From the NCBI GenBank assembly GCA_903632075.3, contig CAHIKZ030005207.1, positions 1,356,001-1,420,000 of the forward strand: a stretch of 64,000 bases of DNA, given 5' to 3'. A program made the position numbers and the translations under genes. The notes under the pieces are model-generated. The model was not told the DNA's origin and did no database searches. It worked only from the letters and a program-made list of their open reading frames with translations. The stretch comes from Acanthosepion pharaonis. Its lineage: Eukaryota; Mollusca; Cephalopoda; Sepiida; Sepiidae. This document shows, piece after piece, positions 1 to 11,924 of this stretch; within the stretch, counting starts at the first letter, position 1, and every line of letters begins with the position of its first letter.

Positions 1-450
1 AGAGTAATTAGAAACTTGTTACTCAATTACCTCTAATTGTTTGTGATGTGTATATTTCGACGTTTCATTTTTCAATTGGGCTAGCTGAAAACACGTTTTA
101 ATCCTTTGCATTTTATATACACTTTCTCATTGTAAGAAGTGACATTTTAGATAGTTTTTTTTTTTCACGAAACAGAAAATTGTAATTTTTTTTCGTTGCT
201 TTCAACTGATAAAGAACTTATGGTTCTGAATTGTGAACTCGAACTTAAAATATCTTAACCTAATAGTTCATGGATATTTTCGATTGAAAGCCTGTCTTGG
301 AGAAAAAAAGTGGGAAAGATTTTGAAGATATTATAGTATAAACTAAATTTCCAGGGTAACACGGCAAAAAGGATGTAAAAACCTTGATTTGTACTCGAGA
401 TTGAATTCCGAGAACGAATTTCTTTTATAAAAGATAAAACTGAGTATGCG
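1..450. other. AT-rich tract, nothing recognised
   Basis: No long open frame, repeat family or RNA gene could be recognised. The tract holds short T and A runs only. Confidence 0.5.
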
Positions 451-454
451 TCAT

Positions 455-690
455 AGCTTTCTTTGAATCATTCTGTTTACATGTTCTGTCAATGGTATTC
501 TCAGATTCCTTCTTGAAAACCACACCCTTGAGGAAATTCTCCTGCATTCACTACCATATAGGAGCTTAGCACTCTTTTTTCTTCTTTTATTTCTCACAAA
601 ATTTCCCTGTGCCTTAATACTTTGCTTAGATTTTGGAAGACATGTTTTGTTATGCCAATGCACATTAAACGATCAAGATTTATCTATTTG
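455..690 (-). mobile_element. LINE reverse transcriptase fragment (C-terminal region)
   Basis: The minus-strand translation carries LLYGSECRRISS and RRNLRIPLTEHVNR. These correspond to the LLYGSECW and RRMLRIPWTEHV blocks downstream of the RT domain in a common invertebrate non-LTR retrotransposon. The piece is short, truncated at both ends and missing the catalytic domain. At least eleven other fragments of the same family lie in the window, so I call it one of a dispersed 5'-truncated LINE family. It is not expected to make a working protein. Confidence 0.7.
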
Positions 691-1122
691 CGAAACAAGT
701 AAATACAACCTCAAATAGTAGCATAATACATTTTAGATGCATCAAGGCTGGTCTTCAGTGATGCACCGTATTCATCACCGATTTCCGGTTTTGCATTATA
801 TTGACTCAAACAGCAATCACGACCTGACTCCGGACGACTGTTCTTATTGACATACGTCCGTCAGCGTCAGCCAATGAAAGAAAAAGCTTTGTACGCTCCC
901 CTTTCTATATACTGGTGTCTTTTTTACCTCCTCCGGTTTCGATTCGAGTTAGTTCCCCTGGATTCCTCGCTCTATAAGCTGTTCTTTCTTGGATAGTTTT
1001 CTTTAATCCAAATGTTTATACGTTTTAATTGCTAATCCCACAACATTCCTAACCCTTTAACTAAAACATTAAACAATCAAAATTTATCTTTTTCCAGACC
1101 AAGTAAATACAAACTCAAATAT
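660..1122. repeat. Direct repeat pair, about 55 bp
   Basis: Positions 662-716 and 1066-1121 share an imperfect direct repeat beginning ACATTAAAC and containing AAGTAAATACAA and CTCAAATA. The sequence between them includes a patch with a CCAAT-like and a TATATA-like motif (880-920) that I cannot tie to a gene. Confidence 0.45.
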
Positions 1123-1229
1123 ACTTTTTTAAAGTTAATTTTGACATTAAATAAACCAGATTGGCGTGACATTGTAAAACCAGCCAACCATTAAAATACT
1201 AGATATTTAATAAAGTTAGCCATATCCAG

Positions 1230-2458
1230 GATAATGTCTCCACCGTAGAGCACCTAATTCAAACCGCACTCGGAATTGTCGACCGGTCTAATTCTCCTGC
1301 GCGCTCTACAGCAGAATCAGACCGGAATTAGGACTGGAACTGTGCAGATACGTCAAAGACATTGGAATAAAACGCGATATTTATGCTCATAATGTTATCA
1401 GAATGAGAAATACAGATACCGAAGGATGTGTACCCGTGTTTTATAGACAACGCTGTGGCGTTTGATAAAGTATGTAACGAACATCTGTTGGAACTGCTCA
1501 GCAGCCTTCACATATTTGGGAAAGATTTTAGAATAATCAAGAACTTAATATTTTTAGCAACCGCCTGCATACGAATAGAAAACGCGTTCAGCAGATATAC
1601 AAAAATAAAAAAGGGGTGTAAGACAAGGATGTATCAACCCACCGATCTTATTCAATCTATACAGCGAAACTATCCTGAGAGGACTAGAAGTCTTACCGGG
1701 TTTCCTTATGGGCAGCCACAACTTTTACAATGTAAGATATGCAAATGACACAGTGTTAATAGCAGACACGGAAAGAAAACTACAAAATCTCCTACAGAAA
1801 ATATTGAAGGAAAGCGGGAAGAAAGGATTAAAACATCAACAGCAAGAAAACAATGCATGGTTGTTAGCAAAAAGTTGATTCCAAAGTGCGATTAGCAAAT
1901 AGGAGATAGCAAAATCCAACAAGTATAGAAAGTGTTTTAACCAGGGCAGAAAGTGCGTCACTGAAATCTGAAGGCGCATTGGGATAGCCGAAGATGCTTT
2001 CCAAAAGCTAAGCAGAGTATTAAGAAATAGAAAACTAAACTGTTACATGATAGGTTACCTCCTATATGAGAATCTCATTAAAAATGGAAAATGACTTGAA
2101 GCAACAGAAATATTATTGTCCAGAAGCGTGCTGAGGATGATGTTAGCAACGACGAAGCTTTAAAGAAAATGGAAGCAAGAAGGATATTTATAGTTAACAT
2201 AAGGTAGAAACAGTTGAAATTTCTAGCGCACATAACGAGGAAAGAGGACATGGAAAATCTGATACTCACAGGACAGATTGAGGGCAAGAGTGACAGAGAA
2301 AAACAACGCAGGACAAACATAACGAGATTGAGTAAATGGATCGCGGAATCGGGTTTCGGAAAAATAGCAAAAAGACAAAATTTTTTAAGAGCTATACAGA
2401 ATAAGAAGTTGTGGAGAAGTTTGATCGCCTACGTCCCGAGGAGACACGTCACATAAAG
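1230..2458 (+). mobile_element. LINE reverse transcriptase pseudogene, RT to C-terminus
   Basis: This is the longest LINE copy in the window. RT motif A is readable as CFIDNAVAFDKV (about 1437-1472), followed by KIKKGCKTRMYQ where other copies have an RQG-type block. The catalytic box reads YAND (about 1737-1748) instead of the expected YADD, so the first metal-binding Asp is lost. Downstream pieces in other frames read LIADTERKLQ, then the C-terminal LKFLAHITRKEDMENLILTGQIEGK and KWIAESGFGKIAKRQ. Several frameshifts and stops separate these blocks. A working copy would be one ORF with an N-terminal endonuclease, absent here. It is an inactive, 5'-truncated copy. Confidence 0.85.
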
Positions 2459-2460
2459 AA

Positions 2461-2880
2461 ATGGTGACCGACCAGACAAACGAACGTAATTTTTAGGTAC
2501 GTTCAGTATTTTCACTAATCTTAGTACGTCGCAAGAGCAACTGTAGCGGGAAACACTGTAAGGAGGGAACCCTCACTATCACAACAGACCCTAGGGAATA
2601 TCACTCTGCGTCAGGCTGCCCATGAAGAGCTTGTTTTTGGCAAGAGTAAGACAGTGAGAATATATCTTGCTACACTATCAGGACGATAAGTCTTCATTAT
2701 CGGTATACCTGACCTCAGAATAAGACAAACATAGAGGGCGACCTTTACTTATATATATACACTTTCAATGATGATAAAATCAGTACTTATTAAAAATGAA
2801 TTTCTATTTTCAAGATTTAATAGAATTAATAGGCAAGATTTTTCCTTTCAACTCCTGTTTTTAAATTAATTACTATTTTT
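2461..2880. other. Unassigned tract
   Basis: Sequence after the LINE 3' end. A short (TA)n run lies near 2750. No gene or clear repeat was recognised. Confidence 0.4.
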
Positions 2881-3800
2881 GTCCAGGCACAGATGATATT
2901 GCGAAGCAATGGCAGTTTAAACATCAAGGATCATTGCGCGTTTTCGTTGCCATCATTTCGTCGGGTTTTGTGCTGTAAACTTTATCTTTAAAAACTTCCC
3001 ATGAAAGAAATCTTGTAATTTAAGATCTGGTGAGCACCGATGGTATTCTACTGAACTTTTTCATCCACCCTCGCCGTTTGGCAAAAATCTCATCAAGATA
3101 GGAAAATGGTGGTGTGTGGTGGTGCTCCATCTTGCTGGAAATCAGTCATTGTCTTCAAAGAAAGTAAATGGGACCAGTCACAGTAGCGTAAAAAAGGGTC
3201 CAGTTAATCCTTTTATTGACAATCTGCCCCACACAAATGTTTGTTTAGATTCTCAGGTTCATAGTACGTGCAATTGTAGCCGTTAATTACGCCATCACTC
3301 AACAAAATCACCCATCACGAAACTTTTCGATCCGTATCATTTTCATTGAGAGAATGGACGATTCTTGGAATGTAAAGTTTCCAGGGACAGATTTAAAATG
3401 CGATGGACGCTTAATTTTGAAAAACCTATCTCACGACTTACTCACCGCACAGCTTTTCTTAAACACTAGTGGTAAGCTTCTCGTATTATTTTTCTTACTT
3501 TGGTAGAAACTTCGATATCCGCGGACATTTCTTAAAGAAATTCTGAACAGTCCGGTCTGTCTTCGTCTTCACTCTGATGGCAAGAAAGGTAAATGGCGTA
3601 GGTGTATCTGTTTGAAACTCTCACCTGAATTTCCCTTGCACTTAAATTGCGTTACCAAACATCCAATAGTACTTAAGGATAAATTTCATTTGTCCAAAGT
3701 CATCATTTCTAATTAGTTAACACAATTTTCATTTTTCTTTCTTCCGTTTTTTTTTTTTTTTTTTTTTTATCAGGTGTGTACATTTTTCGACACTCTGTAT
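2880..3800 (-). mobile_element. Decayed DUF4817-type transposase (Tc1/mariner superfamily)
   Basis: Minus-strand frames give an N-terminal helix-turn-helix-like SREIGFSKLSVHRIL (about 3420-3460), then FQQDGAPPHTPPFSYLDEIF (about 3080-3140) and WEVFKDKVYSTKPDEMM (about 2950-3000). The QQDGAPPH block and a downstream W..(L)KDKVY.TKP block are hallmarks of arthropod and mollusc IS630-related transposases often annotated DUF4817. The Asp of QQD survives, but many stops and frameshifts break the gene. The terminal sequence near 3770-3800 (GTCGAAAAATGTACACACC on the minus strand) fits an element end. Confidence 0.7.
3749..3770. repeat. Poly(T) tract
   Basis: A homopolymer T run of about 20 lies next to the end of the transposon remnant. 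Confidence 0.8.
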
Positions 3801-3916
3801 GTGCATATATAATGCTTATTTCTACGTGTGAGACACGCATTGTTTAAAATATGAACGATTGAAAAGAAGTATCCGGACGCGCAATGATAGGAAATAGGAA
3901 ATTATGAAGGAAGAAA

Positions 3917-4300
3917 TGTCACACTCTCTCTGCTCTGTCAATGTCTGTTTCTGTGTTTTTTGCATTTATCATGGTCATCCTGTTAGGTCATGTGACCCCT
4001 TGGCTTGACCGCCGACCGGCTTATTCCCTCTTGACAAATTCCTCATGCAGAAGTAATTGTCCATATAAATAGCTTTTTTTTTCTCTTCATGATTCAATCA
4101 TTTTCGTTCTCTCTTCTCGTCATTTCGCCAACTAATTCCACTTCCACCAAATCGTCAACCAGAGACAGAGACGGACTCCGGCATATCCTGTTTGCATTTC
4201 ACCAAACAACCAACCAGAGATATTCTTTCTGTTAGTATCCGACCTTATCTCGTAGCATTGATCAAACACGTCGGTGACGATTAGGAATAGCGACACAGAT
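3917..4300 (+). mobile_element. Candidate Ty3/gypsy-type 5' LTR and primer-binding junction
   Basis: The segment starts TGTCACACTC, has a TATA-like ATATAAATAG at 4063-4072 and runs to GTCGGTGACGATTAGGAAT near 4270. A similar junction (GGTGACGGGAAAGAGGAAT) follows another LTR-like block at about 25950. GGTGACGA-like sequence after an LTR is common in Ty3/gypsy elements. No gag or pol frame follows and no target duplication was found. The exact LTR start is uncertain. Confidence 0.4.
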
Positions 4301-4790
4301 TGTCAAAATCTGTTTGAAATATGATAATTTTGGGATGTTGCACTAACAGCTCGTACTGTAATGTACAGAAACAAAAAAAAATACACTACATTTTTTCTTA
4401 ACATTTACAGATTGACCCTATTATAGACAAGCTATTGCGAATTATCATCACTAGGTACCCCACATCTGTTGCCTTGTGACAAAACTAAGTCCAAAAACAA
4501 TTGATGCGCTTTCATTTACTCACGGCATATTTCAAATCGGTTTTTGCTCGCCATTAATGGCTGACTATAATCATTTAAAACGTTTACATTATTATGTCAC
4601 AAGGCGCAAACATTGGAAATTCATTGAATATGGAACAGACTAAGTAATGTGGCTGTGTATGGGCAACCTTCTAATCATTATTTCATGTCACGATGTAGAA
4701 ATTAATATTTTGGTTTCTTTAAAAAGTCTACTTCAGTTCTATACTTCTGACCTCTCCGCTTGAACTCTAAAATTTTATTAACTAATTACT
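4280..4790. other. Unassigned AT-rich tract
   Basis: No recognisable coding or RNA feature. If the upstream LTR call is right, this would be degraded internal sequence, but no gag or pol motif is visible. Confidence 0.4.
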
Positions 4791-4794
4791 TTTT

Positions 4795-4986
4795 GTTCTC
4801 AGTAAGAGTAGATTGGTTCACTTATCGCCCGGTTCACACCCCTCCTCGGTCATTTAAACAAGAGTAGAGGTTTATCCCTTGTTTCTGGTTCTTTCTAAAG
4901 TCTTGTCAGTCTCTCACTCCCAGTAACCCTTTGCGTCTTTAGTGGCATTATCACCTTACTTGGGGTGAATTGATTAAAAAATAATT
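4795..4986 (+). mobile_element. LINE 3' end with A-rich tail
   Basis: This segment matches 57055-57262, including GTAGATNGGTT, CGGTTCACAC and the terminal block CCCTTGCGTC..AGTGGCATTATC..CTTGCTTGGGGTGAATT followed by A's. The same terminal block occurs reversed at 10543 and 12345 after RT C-terminal sequence. I read it as the 3' UTR and tail of a LINE family. Confidence 0.6.
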
Positions 4987-5082
4987 ACTAAGTTATGTAG
5001 GATATAAAGCAACGGATCTGTGATACTCACTGGAGAAGCGAAATAGTCGTTAAGACGTATGTTTTTACTCGTGTCCGCGCGT

Positions 5083-5092
5083 ACACATACAT

Positions 5093-5174
<82 letters not shown>
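5083..5174. repeat. Compound microsatellite (ATAC)n(AC)n(AT)n
   Basis: Three blocks of different period follow one another without interruption and total about 92 bp. Confidence 0.95.
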
Positions 5175-5178
<4 letters not shown>

Positions 5179-5239
5179 ATGTGATAAAAATTTAAATTTT
5201 TTTTTGAACAGCAATTTCTCTCTAATATATGCTTAATTA

Positions 5240-5745
5240 TACATTTCTCTTAAAATGCCCACCGCATGAAAGACAAAGTTCCTGAATATCTAAGAAATGG
5301 AATAACTGTAATAGGGATGTTTCATCTGGATTTTGCTCCCATTTTAGTTGTTTCCCTTTCTCAACGCTGACGGTCATGGCTCTCCGCAACTTTTTATCCT
5401 TAATAGCTCGAAGAAAGATTTCTCTCTTTAGTATCCCTGCCAGATTCTGTTCTGCTTTCCATTTATGCAAGTTCGTTAGTTAAGTTCTTCAATGTTTTCC
5501 ACTGTTCATCTTGCATTTAACATGCCCTGTAAGTGTCAAATTATCTAAGAACTCTTTCTCATTATGGCTAGGAAATGCTAAGTATATTTACTTTTTTGTT
5601 CCCATTTTCCTTAAAACTTCCAAATTGTTCACATGCTTTATCCATATTATTCCCAGCATCCTTCGGTAGAATCACATTTCTTGTCTCTCAAATCTCCTCA
5701 TCATCTGTGAGGAAATTGTCCATTACTCACTGTCATGTTAGGAAG
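5240..5745 (-). mobile_element. LINE reverse transcriptase C-terminal fragment
   Basis: Minus-strand frames show LTLTGHVKCKMN, then HKWKAEQNLAGILKREIFLRAIKDKKLRRAMT, matching the common LTGH.EGK..KW.AEQ.LGEIAKRQ.LRA.KD.KLWRAMI ending of this LINE family. The frame continues to VEKGKQ. The gene is broken by stops and a frameshift near 5500. Confidence 0.75.
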
Positions 5746-6170
5746 GTTAGTATTACGTAGCAGTTCAGTAATCTTTTCTTCATTTTTTAAAGAAATTTTC
5801 CCGTTTGTTAATTCTTTTTAACTTTCGCTATTCAAACCAAAAGCTGTAGTTGTTTCAAACACCTCTATTCGACTGTGTGGCAGTCAACAAGATTTCGAAT
5901 CAACTTTCTAACACTACCTTGATGTCATTCAACTGCCGACTTTTTATACATCTCAGCCTCCAGACTATCAAAACTGGCAAGAGGCGATGTCACGGTAGCA
6001 CTGAGAGTCGATTTTATTCAACTAACAAATTCACACCATCGGTTGAAAGAGGCAAATCGATATGTAAAGACTCAAAAATTGTTTCGAGTCCTTCTTTTCA
6101 TTTTCATTTTACTTTTCTTTTGTTAAAATATGTATTTTATATACCGTCCAGATTGTTCTATTCCTAGCGC

Positions 6171-6288
6171 TCTCTCTCTCTGTCTCTGTCTCTCTCTCTG
6201 TCTCTGTCTCTCTCTCTGTCTCTGTCTCTCTCTCTGTCTCTGTCTCTCTCTCTGTCTCTGTCTCTCTCTCTGTCTCTCTCTCTCTCTG

Positions 6289-6344
<56 letters not shown>

Positions 6345-6396
6345 TCTGTCTCTCTCTCTCTCTCTGTCTGTCTCTCTCTCTCTGTCTGTCTCTCTC
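6171..6396. repeat. (CT)n / (CTCTGT)n microsatellite
   Basis: About 226 bp of CT dinucleotides, interrupted in a regular way by TGT so that a 14-bp sub-period is visible in the first 110 bp. All apparent Ser/Leu- or Arg/Glu-rich open frames here are artefacts of the repeat. Confidence 0.98.
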
Positions 6397-6399
6397 ACT

Positions 6400-7925
6400 C
6401 ATTCCTGATCTTTATTTCTATATTTGTGTCTCTTTCCCTCGCTTTCTTTGCGCAACTCTCTTTTGTCCCCACACTCTCTCTCTCTCTCTCTCGTTGTCTC
6501 CTCCTTTTTATATCTTCCATGATTTTGTTGTGGTTTTTCTGTGGAACTTTCCCCAATTCAACCGCCAGTTTGGAAAGGATCCGCACAGAGACTAGATTAC
6601 CAAAATCGCCAGTAGGACAAGATAGAAAACAAAGGATGCAATCTATTCATTCTTCGTTTTCTACTTCCAGACAAATTTGTTGAACGCCCATCGACACGAT
6701 ATGCTTCGTTTTATTTTTTACTTTTGATTCTTCATTGCTTCTCTTCACCTCTTCATATCAGTCATAGATAGGATCTACTTACCCTTTCATCTTTTTCTTT
6801 ACACTGCGTGAACCAGCGCACCGACTGACCTTCTTTTGTATCAATATTTAATCTTTAAGCGGTTAAATTACAAAATATTGACCCATATTTCATGATTTTT
6901 CTTTCCCATTTAAGTTAAAACGTCAATCAGATGAGGTCATTTTGCCCAAACAAACTACAAACAATTCACTTCATGGAAAATATAGACAGATTTTGAAATT
7001 TAACTAAAAACAAGTCATTGAGTACGCTCTTGAAATCTGTCTGTTATAAAGAGAACATTGTTTAAAATCGTGTTGCCTACTTTGTACATGATGCCGGAAA
7101 AGTCACGATTGTTTTTTTTTTAAATCTGCTCATATTGTTTTTTTTGTTAATTATTTTTATTCGTTAACTTTTCTCTACAAAAAATTATAACATAAGCATG
7201 AATTTTAATTACAGATTTTTTTCTTGTTAGCCGAAATGACGATGTTATGAGACCTTCCGTACGCTCATATGGAATAAAGCAAAGAAGCAGTTATGTTCAT
7301 TCATAATAAATGTTTTTGAAGTGTTCCAAGATCGTGAAATTTTTTTCTCTACGATTGGCAGAGCTTTAATGCGTACAGAAAAATTATGACTTCTGAAAGA
7401 GCACCTCGATCAGGTTCAGATTTCCAGACTGTTTCGAGTGGGCAAGGAAACTCATAATAGAAAAATGTGTCAGACTTAGCTGTCGTACTTCAGGTTGACA
7501 TCAGTAATAATTTTGGTGCCTGGAAACACCTACAACACTGTTTCCATTTAAATTAATGGTAGTTAATCACTTTACACCATTTTCGTTAACTGGGGAAAAA
7601 TCTTTACTAATATAGATATTTCGGAAAAGCAAAATTGTGTAACGTAAATTATCAAAAAGCAATGAATGCATCTCTGTACCTAAACAGAAAAGTATAAATA
7701 AAGTCTATTTTTTCACCCCTTTCCTAGATTTGATGGAGGGATTATGAAATTAATATCATAATTCAATGTGTACAAGATTTCTTTTTAAAGAAGCTGATTC
7801 CAATAAGCAAATTGCAGTAAGAAATTCCATGAAGAAAGGACGATGAGCTAATTTGGGGCCATGAGACAATGTAACTTGTTAATCTTAAAGATACATATTG
7901 CTGTACTAGGATATTTTGATCACAG
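6400..7925. other. Unassigned tract
   Basis: Short T-runs and a second small CT tract (about 6474-6492) are present. No coding similarity or repeat family was recognised. Confidence 0.4.
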
Positions 7926-7929
7926 AATC

Positions 7930-8285
7930 ATATTTAAAGTATCTCTACATTCCGTACAAAGAACATCATGATCACGAAACATGTAACGCTATTAGGGTCG
8001 TAATGGCACCATGCATACTGCCGCCACAGTAACACTGGTGTTTCCTGAGCAAGAAAACCTGACAGTGCCCAACACTCCATGCTGGTTTCAAATTCAGTTG
8101 TTCTTCTTCCGAAGGCTATGGGACCCAATCTGTCCTGCTATTTACCCATAACTGGTGGTGAGAAGAGGTTGATTCATCCCTTTTCCATAAGTGAATGTAA
8201 TAAAATCGACTGGAAATCGAACTTATCTTTCCGATTCCTCAGCCCGAGCCATTAGCCATTACTCTACCACACCAAGAACATAGTT
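7930..8285 (-). mobile_element. tRNA-derived SINE (family S1)
   Basis: On the minus strand the unit begins with a tRNA-like head (TGGTGTGGTAGAGTAATGG, then GAATCGG...TTCGATTTCCAG as B-box-like sequence). It then runs through TTACATTCACTTA and a CTCTTCTC...CAGTTATGGGTAAATAG body. The same body occurs at 11925, 33750, 39765, 53845 and 63735. Internal promoter boxes A and B are both partly readable. Confidence 0.65.
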
Positions 8286-9359
8286 TCCCTTAAAATGAAT
8301 TTTAGGGAAACCTTTGACTTTAATCTGTTAATATCTGATAGGGATTATCTTTCTAACTTTAGTTAAAATATATTTTTAAAACGACCGCTTCATTCGAAAA
8401 TTTAAATAAAATCATGTTTTTTTTTTTACTTACCAGTGTTCTGAAATATGTTTTTAAATTTTCAGTGAAATCAATTTCACTCAAGCTCTGTGATTTCTCT
8501 ACGTAAAGAGATATTCGTCGGTGGTCGTATAGAATGAATATTTGTCAGTAAGCAGGTTATCTGAATTCAGTCAAGTGGCGAGTGGACCATGTGTATCCCT
8601 GAATAAAAGAAACCGCTAAAGAACGTATATTAATGGCCAAATCGTACAACTACATCATTGGTAACAGGACAACAGACTGAATTTTATTATATAGAGAGTA
8701 GTTGAGTGATAAAATGGAAAAGAAAGCCTATGTTATGCGTTTCGTCCTTCAAAGACGTACTTCAGAGTAAAAATGTTTTCAGCAATGGAATATGATATAT
8801 ATGATAGAGAATTCATAAAAAACAAATGCTGGTTGTAATTTAACATGAAGAAACGCTTGACATTGTTGCATTGTTAACCACAGTTAAGTAGGAAGTTCAT
8901 GTTGTAATGGTCTGATCGAGTGACAGAACTAATGTCAACTCGATTTAAAAACCCTAACCCTTAGTTCGGAGTTAAAATTAGTTCCGCACCCCGTCTGATC
9001 TGGTGGAAGTAAAGAGTGGAGGCCATCTGAATGTTTGCCCTGGAAATAGAAATAAAGTCACGATAGGCTTGCAACGTTGCCTCTGTGTCGAAAATTCCGT
9101 TAATTTTCGACTGAGACGGATCTTGCTTTATCTTCAAAAACAGAAGAGACGCATAGAATATTCGGGTAACAATAGCAAAGTTGCGAAAAAGATGCTCTTT
9201 GCAATGAAGCAGAACAGTTGAAGGTTAACAACAGTGGCCGCTTCGTCCATTAACAAGGTCCCTTTTAAGCACAATCATATTTTAAACAATTGGGAGAAAG
9301 CAAGAATTTAAATCTCCTGAGCAACCAATCGCGGTGCTTCACCCCTATGGGGAGAATCC
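8286..9359. other. Unassigned tract with one hammerhead-like motif
   Basis: Apart from the motif at 8737-8765 nothing is recognised. Open frames here (for example 9003-9221) have no known domains. Confidence 0.4.
8737..8765 (-). ncRNA. Hammerhead-like core motif
   Basis: The minus strand reads CTGAAGT, then GTC...GAC as a short hairpin, then GAAAC. The core matches CUGANGA except the last base (A9 to U). Positions 3 and 8 are C and G. Confidence 0.3.
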
Positions 9360-9560
9360 ATCGCTGGTAACTTATTTTTCATGGCATCTGCGGAGAAAGG
9401 CTGTAGAGTTGAAAATAAGCTATCGCCTACAAGGCTGAATAAACGATTTTGGACCTTATCGAGTCTGAAAAGTGAGGATCAGGCATCTTCAGCCCAGATA
9501 CGGCAACGATACTCCAGTTTTGGTCTGAGTCTTATAAAATTTGATAAAAGGTATCAGCTA
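9360..9560 (-). mobile_element. LINE fragment (second family), post-RT region
   Basis: Minus-strand frames read RPKLEYR, then DPHFSDS.RSKIV and LFSTLQPLSPQ. This is the region between the RT domain and C-terminus of CR1/jockey-like LINEs (SLLDRVQNR...LQPLSHRR). It is homologous to 44795-45078. Frameshifts break it. Confidence 0.55.
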
Positions 9561-10157
9561 CTTCATGGGGCAGTAGGATGAGTCTATCATTTTTCCAGCA
9601 TGTTGTTGCGAGGGATCACAATGAACTTTGAAATATGTATATGTTGTGGATTTTCTCGTCCAAGGTATCAACTAAAATGATCTCTATGGAATTAAGCCCC
9701 CACACCTCTTTCTGGAAGCAAGTGATAAAAGAAAATTCCCCGAATAAATTATTTTTCTCTTATCAGCCCCGTATAATTGGCAATTAGCTGTGGGAAAGAT
9801 AGAGTCCCTAAACAGAAGGTAAGTGGCTAGCCGGCTCACTGCAGGCAGACAACCCTCTCTCTTGCTGACTATATTTGGACACACTAAGTTGACTCGATTT
9901 CAGAACCAGTGTACCACGTTATTGATTCCAAATATATGTCCTTTCTATTCTTTTGCTTTTGTCAAAGTAAAAAAAAAAAAAAAACTTCTGCATACACAGA
10001 GGCTCACTACTCTTGAGAAGCAGAAGGAAAGTTACGACGAAGGTTGCTGCGTGTCTACTTGACGTTACTCTAAGAAAATGTCCTCTTGAAAGGAGGACTG
10101 ATTCTGTGAGCGCATTGCTCAGCAAATAGATCTCGAAGTCCAATACACCAGCGTTGA
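9561..10157. other. Unassigned tract
   Basis: Contains a short poly(A) run at about 9968-9983. No domain was recognised in the open frames on either strand. Confidence 0.35.
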
Positions 10158-10542
10158 GTTTTTTGTTGTGTTTTTTTTTTGTTTGTGTTTTTTTTGTTTG
10201 TGTTTTTTTTTTGTTTGTGTTTTTTTTTGTTTGTTTTTTTTTTTGTTTGTGTTTTTTTGTTTGTGTTTTTTTTTTTGTTTTTTTTTTTGTTTGTGTTTTT
10301 TTTTGTTTGTGTTTTTTTTTGTTTGTTTTTTTTTTTTTTGTGTTTTTTTTTTGTTTGTGTTTTTTTTGTTTGTGTTTTTTTTGTTTGTGTTTTTTTTTTT
10401 TTTGTTTTTTTTTTTGTGTTTTTTTTTTTTTGTGTTTTTTTGTTTGTGTTTTTTTTTGTTTGTGTTTTTTTTGTTTGTGTTTTTTTTTTTGTTTTGTGTG
10501 TCTTTTTTTTTCTTTTTTTTTCTTTTTTTTTCTTTTTTTTTT
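10158..10542. repeat. Expanded T/G-rich tract, likely an enlarged LINE A-tail
   Basis: About 385 bp of T8-10 runs separated by GTTTGTG or GTG. It abuts the 3' end of a minus-strand LINE (10543-10800). A related copy at 12315-12345 has a plain T run at the same place. On the LINE strand this is an A-tail with regular CAC/CAAAC interruptions. The Phe/Cys-rich frames are artefacts. Confidence 0.8.
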
Positions 10543-10800
10543 ATCGTATCATTCCATGCAAGGCTGTGAAGCCACTAAGACACAAGGGGTTAATGAGTGC
10601 GAAAGAACAAGAGAAATAAAGAGACATTAGAGAGTGAGAAAAATAGAAGATTAATCAAGACTGTAGCTAGCGATTGGTATTGCATTTAAATGTTTGAGGA
10701 TCAAAGTTGGTTAGAAAGCATGGAACCGGAGGAGTGTTCCACAAGTGAGAAGTGCGAGAAGAGAAACTATTAGCGTAGAACTTACGGTTACGTTTAGTCA
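10543..10800 (-). mobile_element. LINE C-terminus and 3' UTR
   Basis: The minus strand encodes a degraded SRTSHLWNT block followed by a PTNF-like stretch and the 3' block CCCCTTGTGTCTTAGTGGCTTC. It is homologous to 12345-12660, where SRTSRLWNSLP is clear. The SRT..LWNSLP motif is a standard C-terminal signature of jockey/CR1-like LINEs. Confidence 0.55.
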
Positions 10801-11924
10801 ATTCAACTGTGAATTATTGAGACTTTGTCGCCAATCTAGTACTGCATTTAAATTTATAAAGTCTCGGTCCCAAAGCGAAGTGTTCACCCGAACAATTACG
10901 ATGAAAGTATTTATACAAAAAGACACAAGGAAGCTACATTACGGCAGTGTAGATGTGACTGAACCCGAGATGCCAGGTGATGACCAATAATATTGCAAAC
11001 CAGCAGTATTCAAAGTATGGTAAAATGATAGACATATAAATATGCAAGAGAGATTCTGGAAAGAAAAAATGTTGGAAACTCACTACGAATAAGTTTTCAG
11101 GTTTTATGCTCGATTGGTGAGTTTAGTGAATAAATAAGTTGGATTAGTGAGTTAGATTGTTGCATACGATGTCAAAGCCGGAATTCTAAGTGTTGAATTT
11201 AAGCCAAGCGAGTTTTCTCCCGCAATTTTGTGTCATATTTAGCTAAACTTAGTGGACATATCAACACATTTAGGTTTGTTGTAATGTTCACAAATCTCTC
11301 AAACTTGTTAATAATAAAATCACAACTCAGTTTGCGTTATAAAAACCGGAAGTAAGTTATACTATATCGATATTCCCATAATCTAAAGGAATCCTACACA
11401 CGGATTTAGCAGGCGTGTGTGCGTAATACTTATCTTTTTAAAATAAAAAGCTGATGCAAAAATGTCTGATAAATTGTTGACATAGAAAAATTGATATTTC
11501 TGAATTCCCATTAGGAAAGTTCGGATCTCAACGTAATCGCACCATGTTTAAAAAAAAATAATTCTAAATTCTACTTACTAGAACTCAAGAATAGCTTTTA
11601 TACGTATCGAAAATTGTTTGAAAAACATTTATTCGAATTGTAAATTTTTTTTAATAAAAATTAATCGAATATATTTACAAACAATAGTCCATTATCGCTT
11701 TCATATGGCCGGAAGAAGGCAATCCTATATCACTATTTTTGATCCAAGCAAATCTTCATATCAAAGAATCTTGGATTATATCCGGGACATCACTGAGCAA
11801 TTTTTTATTTATTTTTTATTTTTTAACTACATGCTTGTATATTTTAATATACTCAAAGTAAACTTGCATACAATGAGATCTCTCTTTGAACAGATATTCA
11901 GTACATTCACTTATACACAAATAA
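10801..11924. other. Unassigned AT-rich tract
   Basis: No recognised feature. The open frame 11618-11968 runs into the SINE that follows and has no known domain. Confidence 0.35.

Noticed and set aside
6109..6408. Long Arg/Glu-rich, Ser/Leu-rich open frames
   Set aside because: They are translations of the (CT)n tract in every frame and have no independent coding signal.
10154..10630. 158-codon Phe/Cys/Val-rich frame and two overlapping ones
   Set aside because: All lie in the T8-10/GTTTGTG tract; open only because the repeat lacks stop codons.
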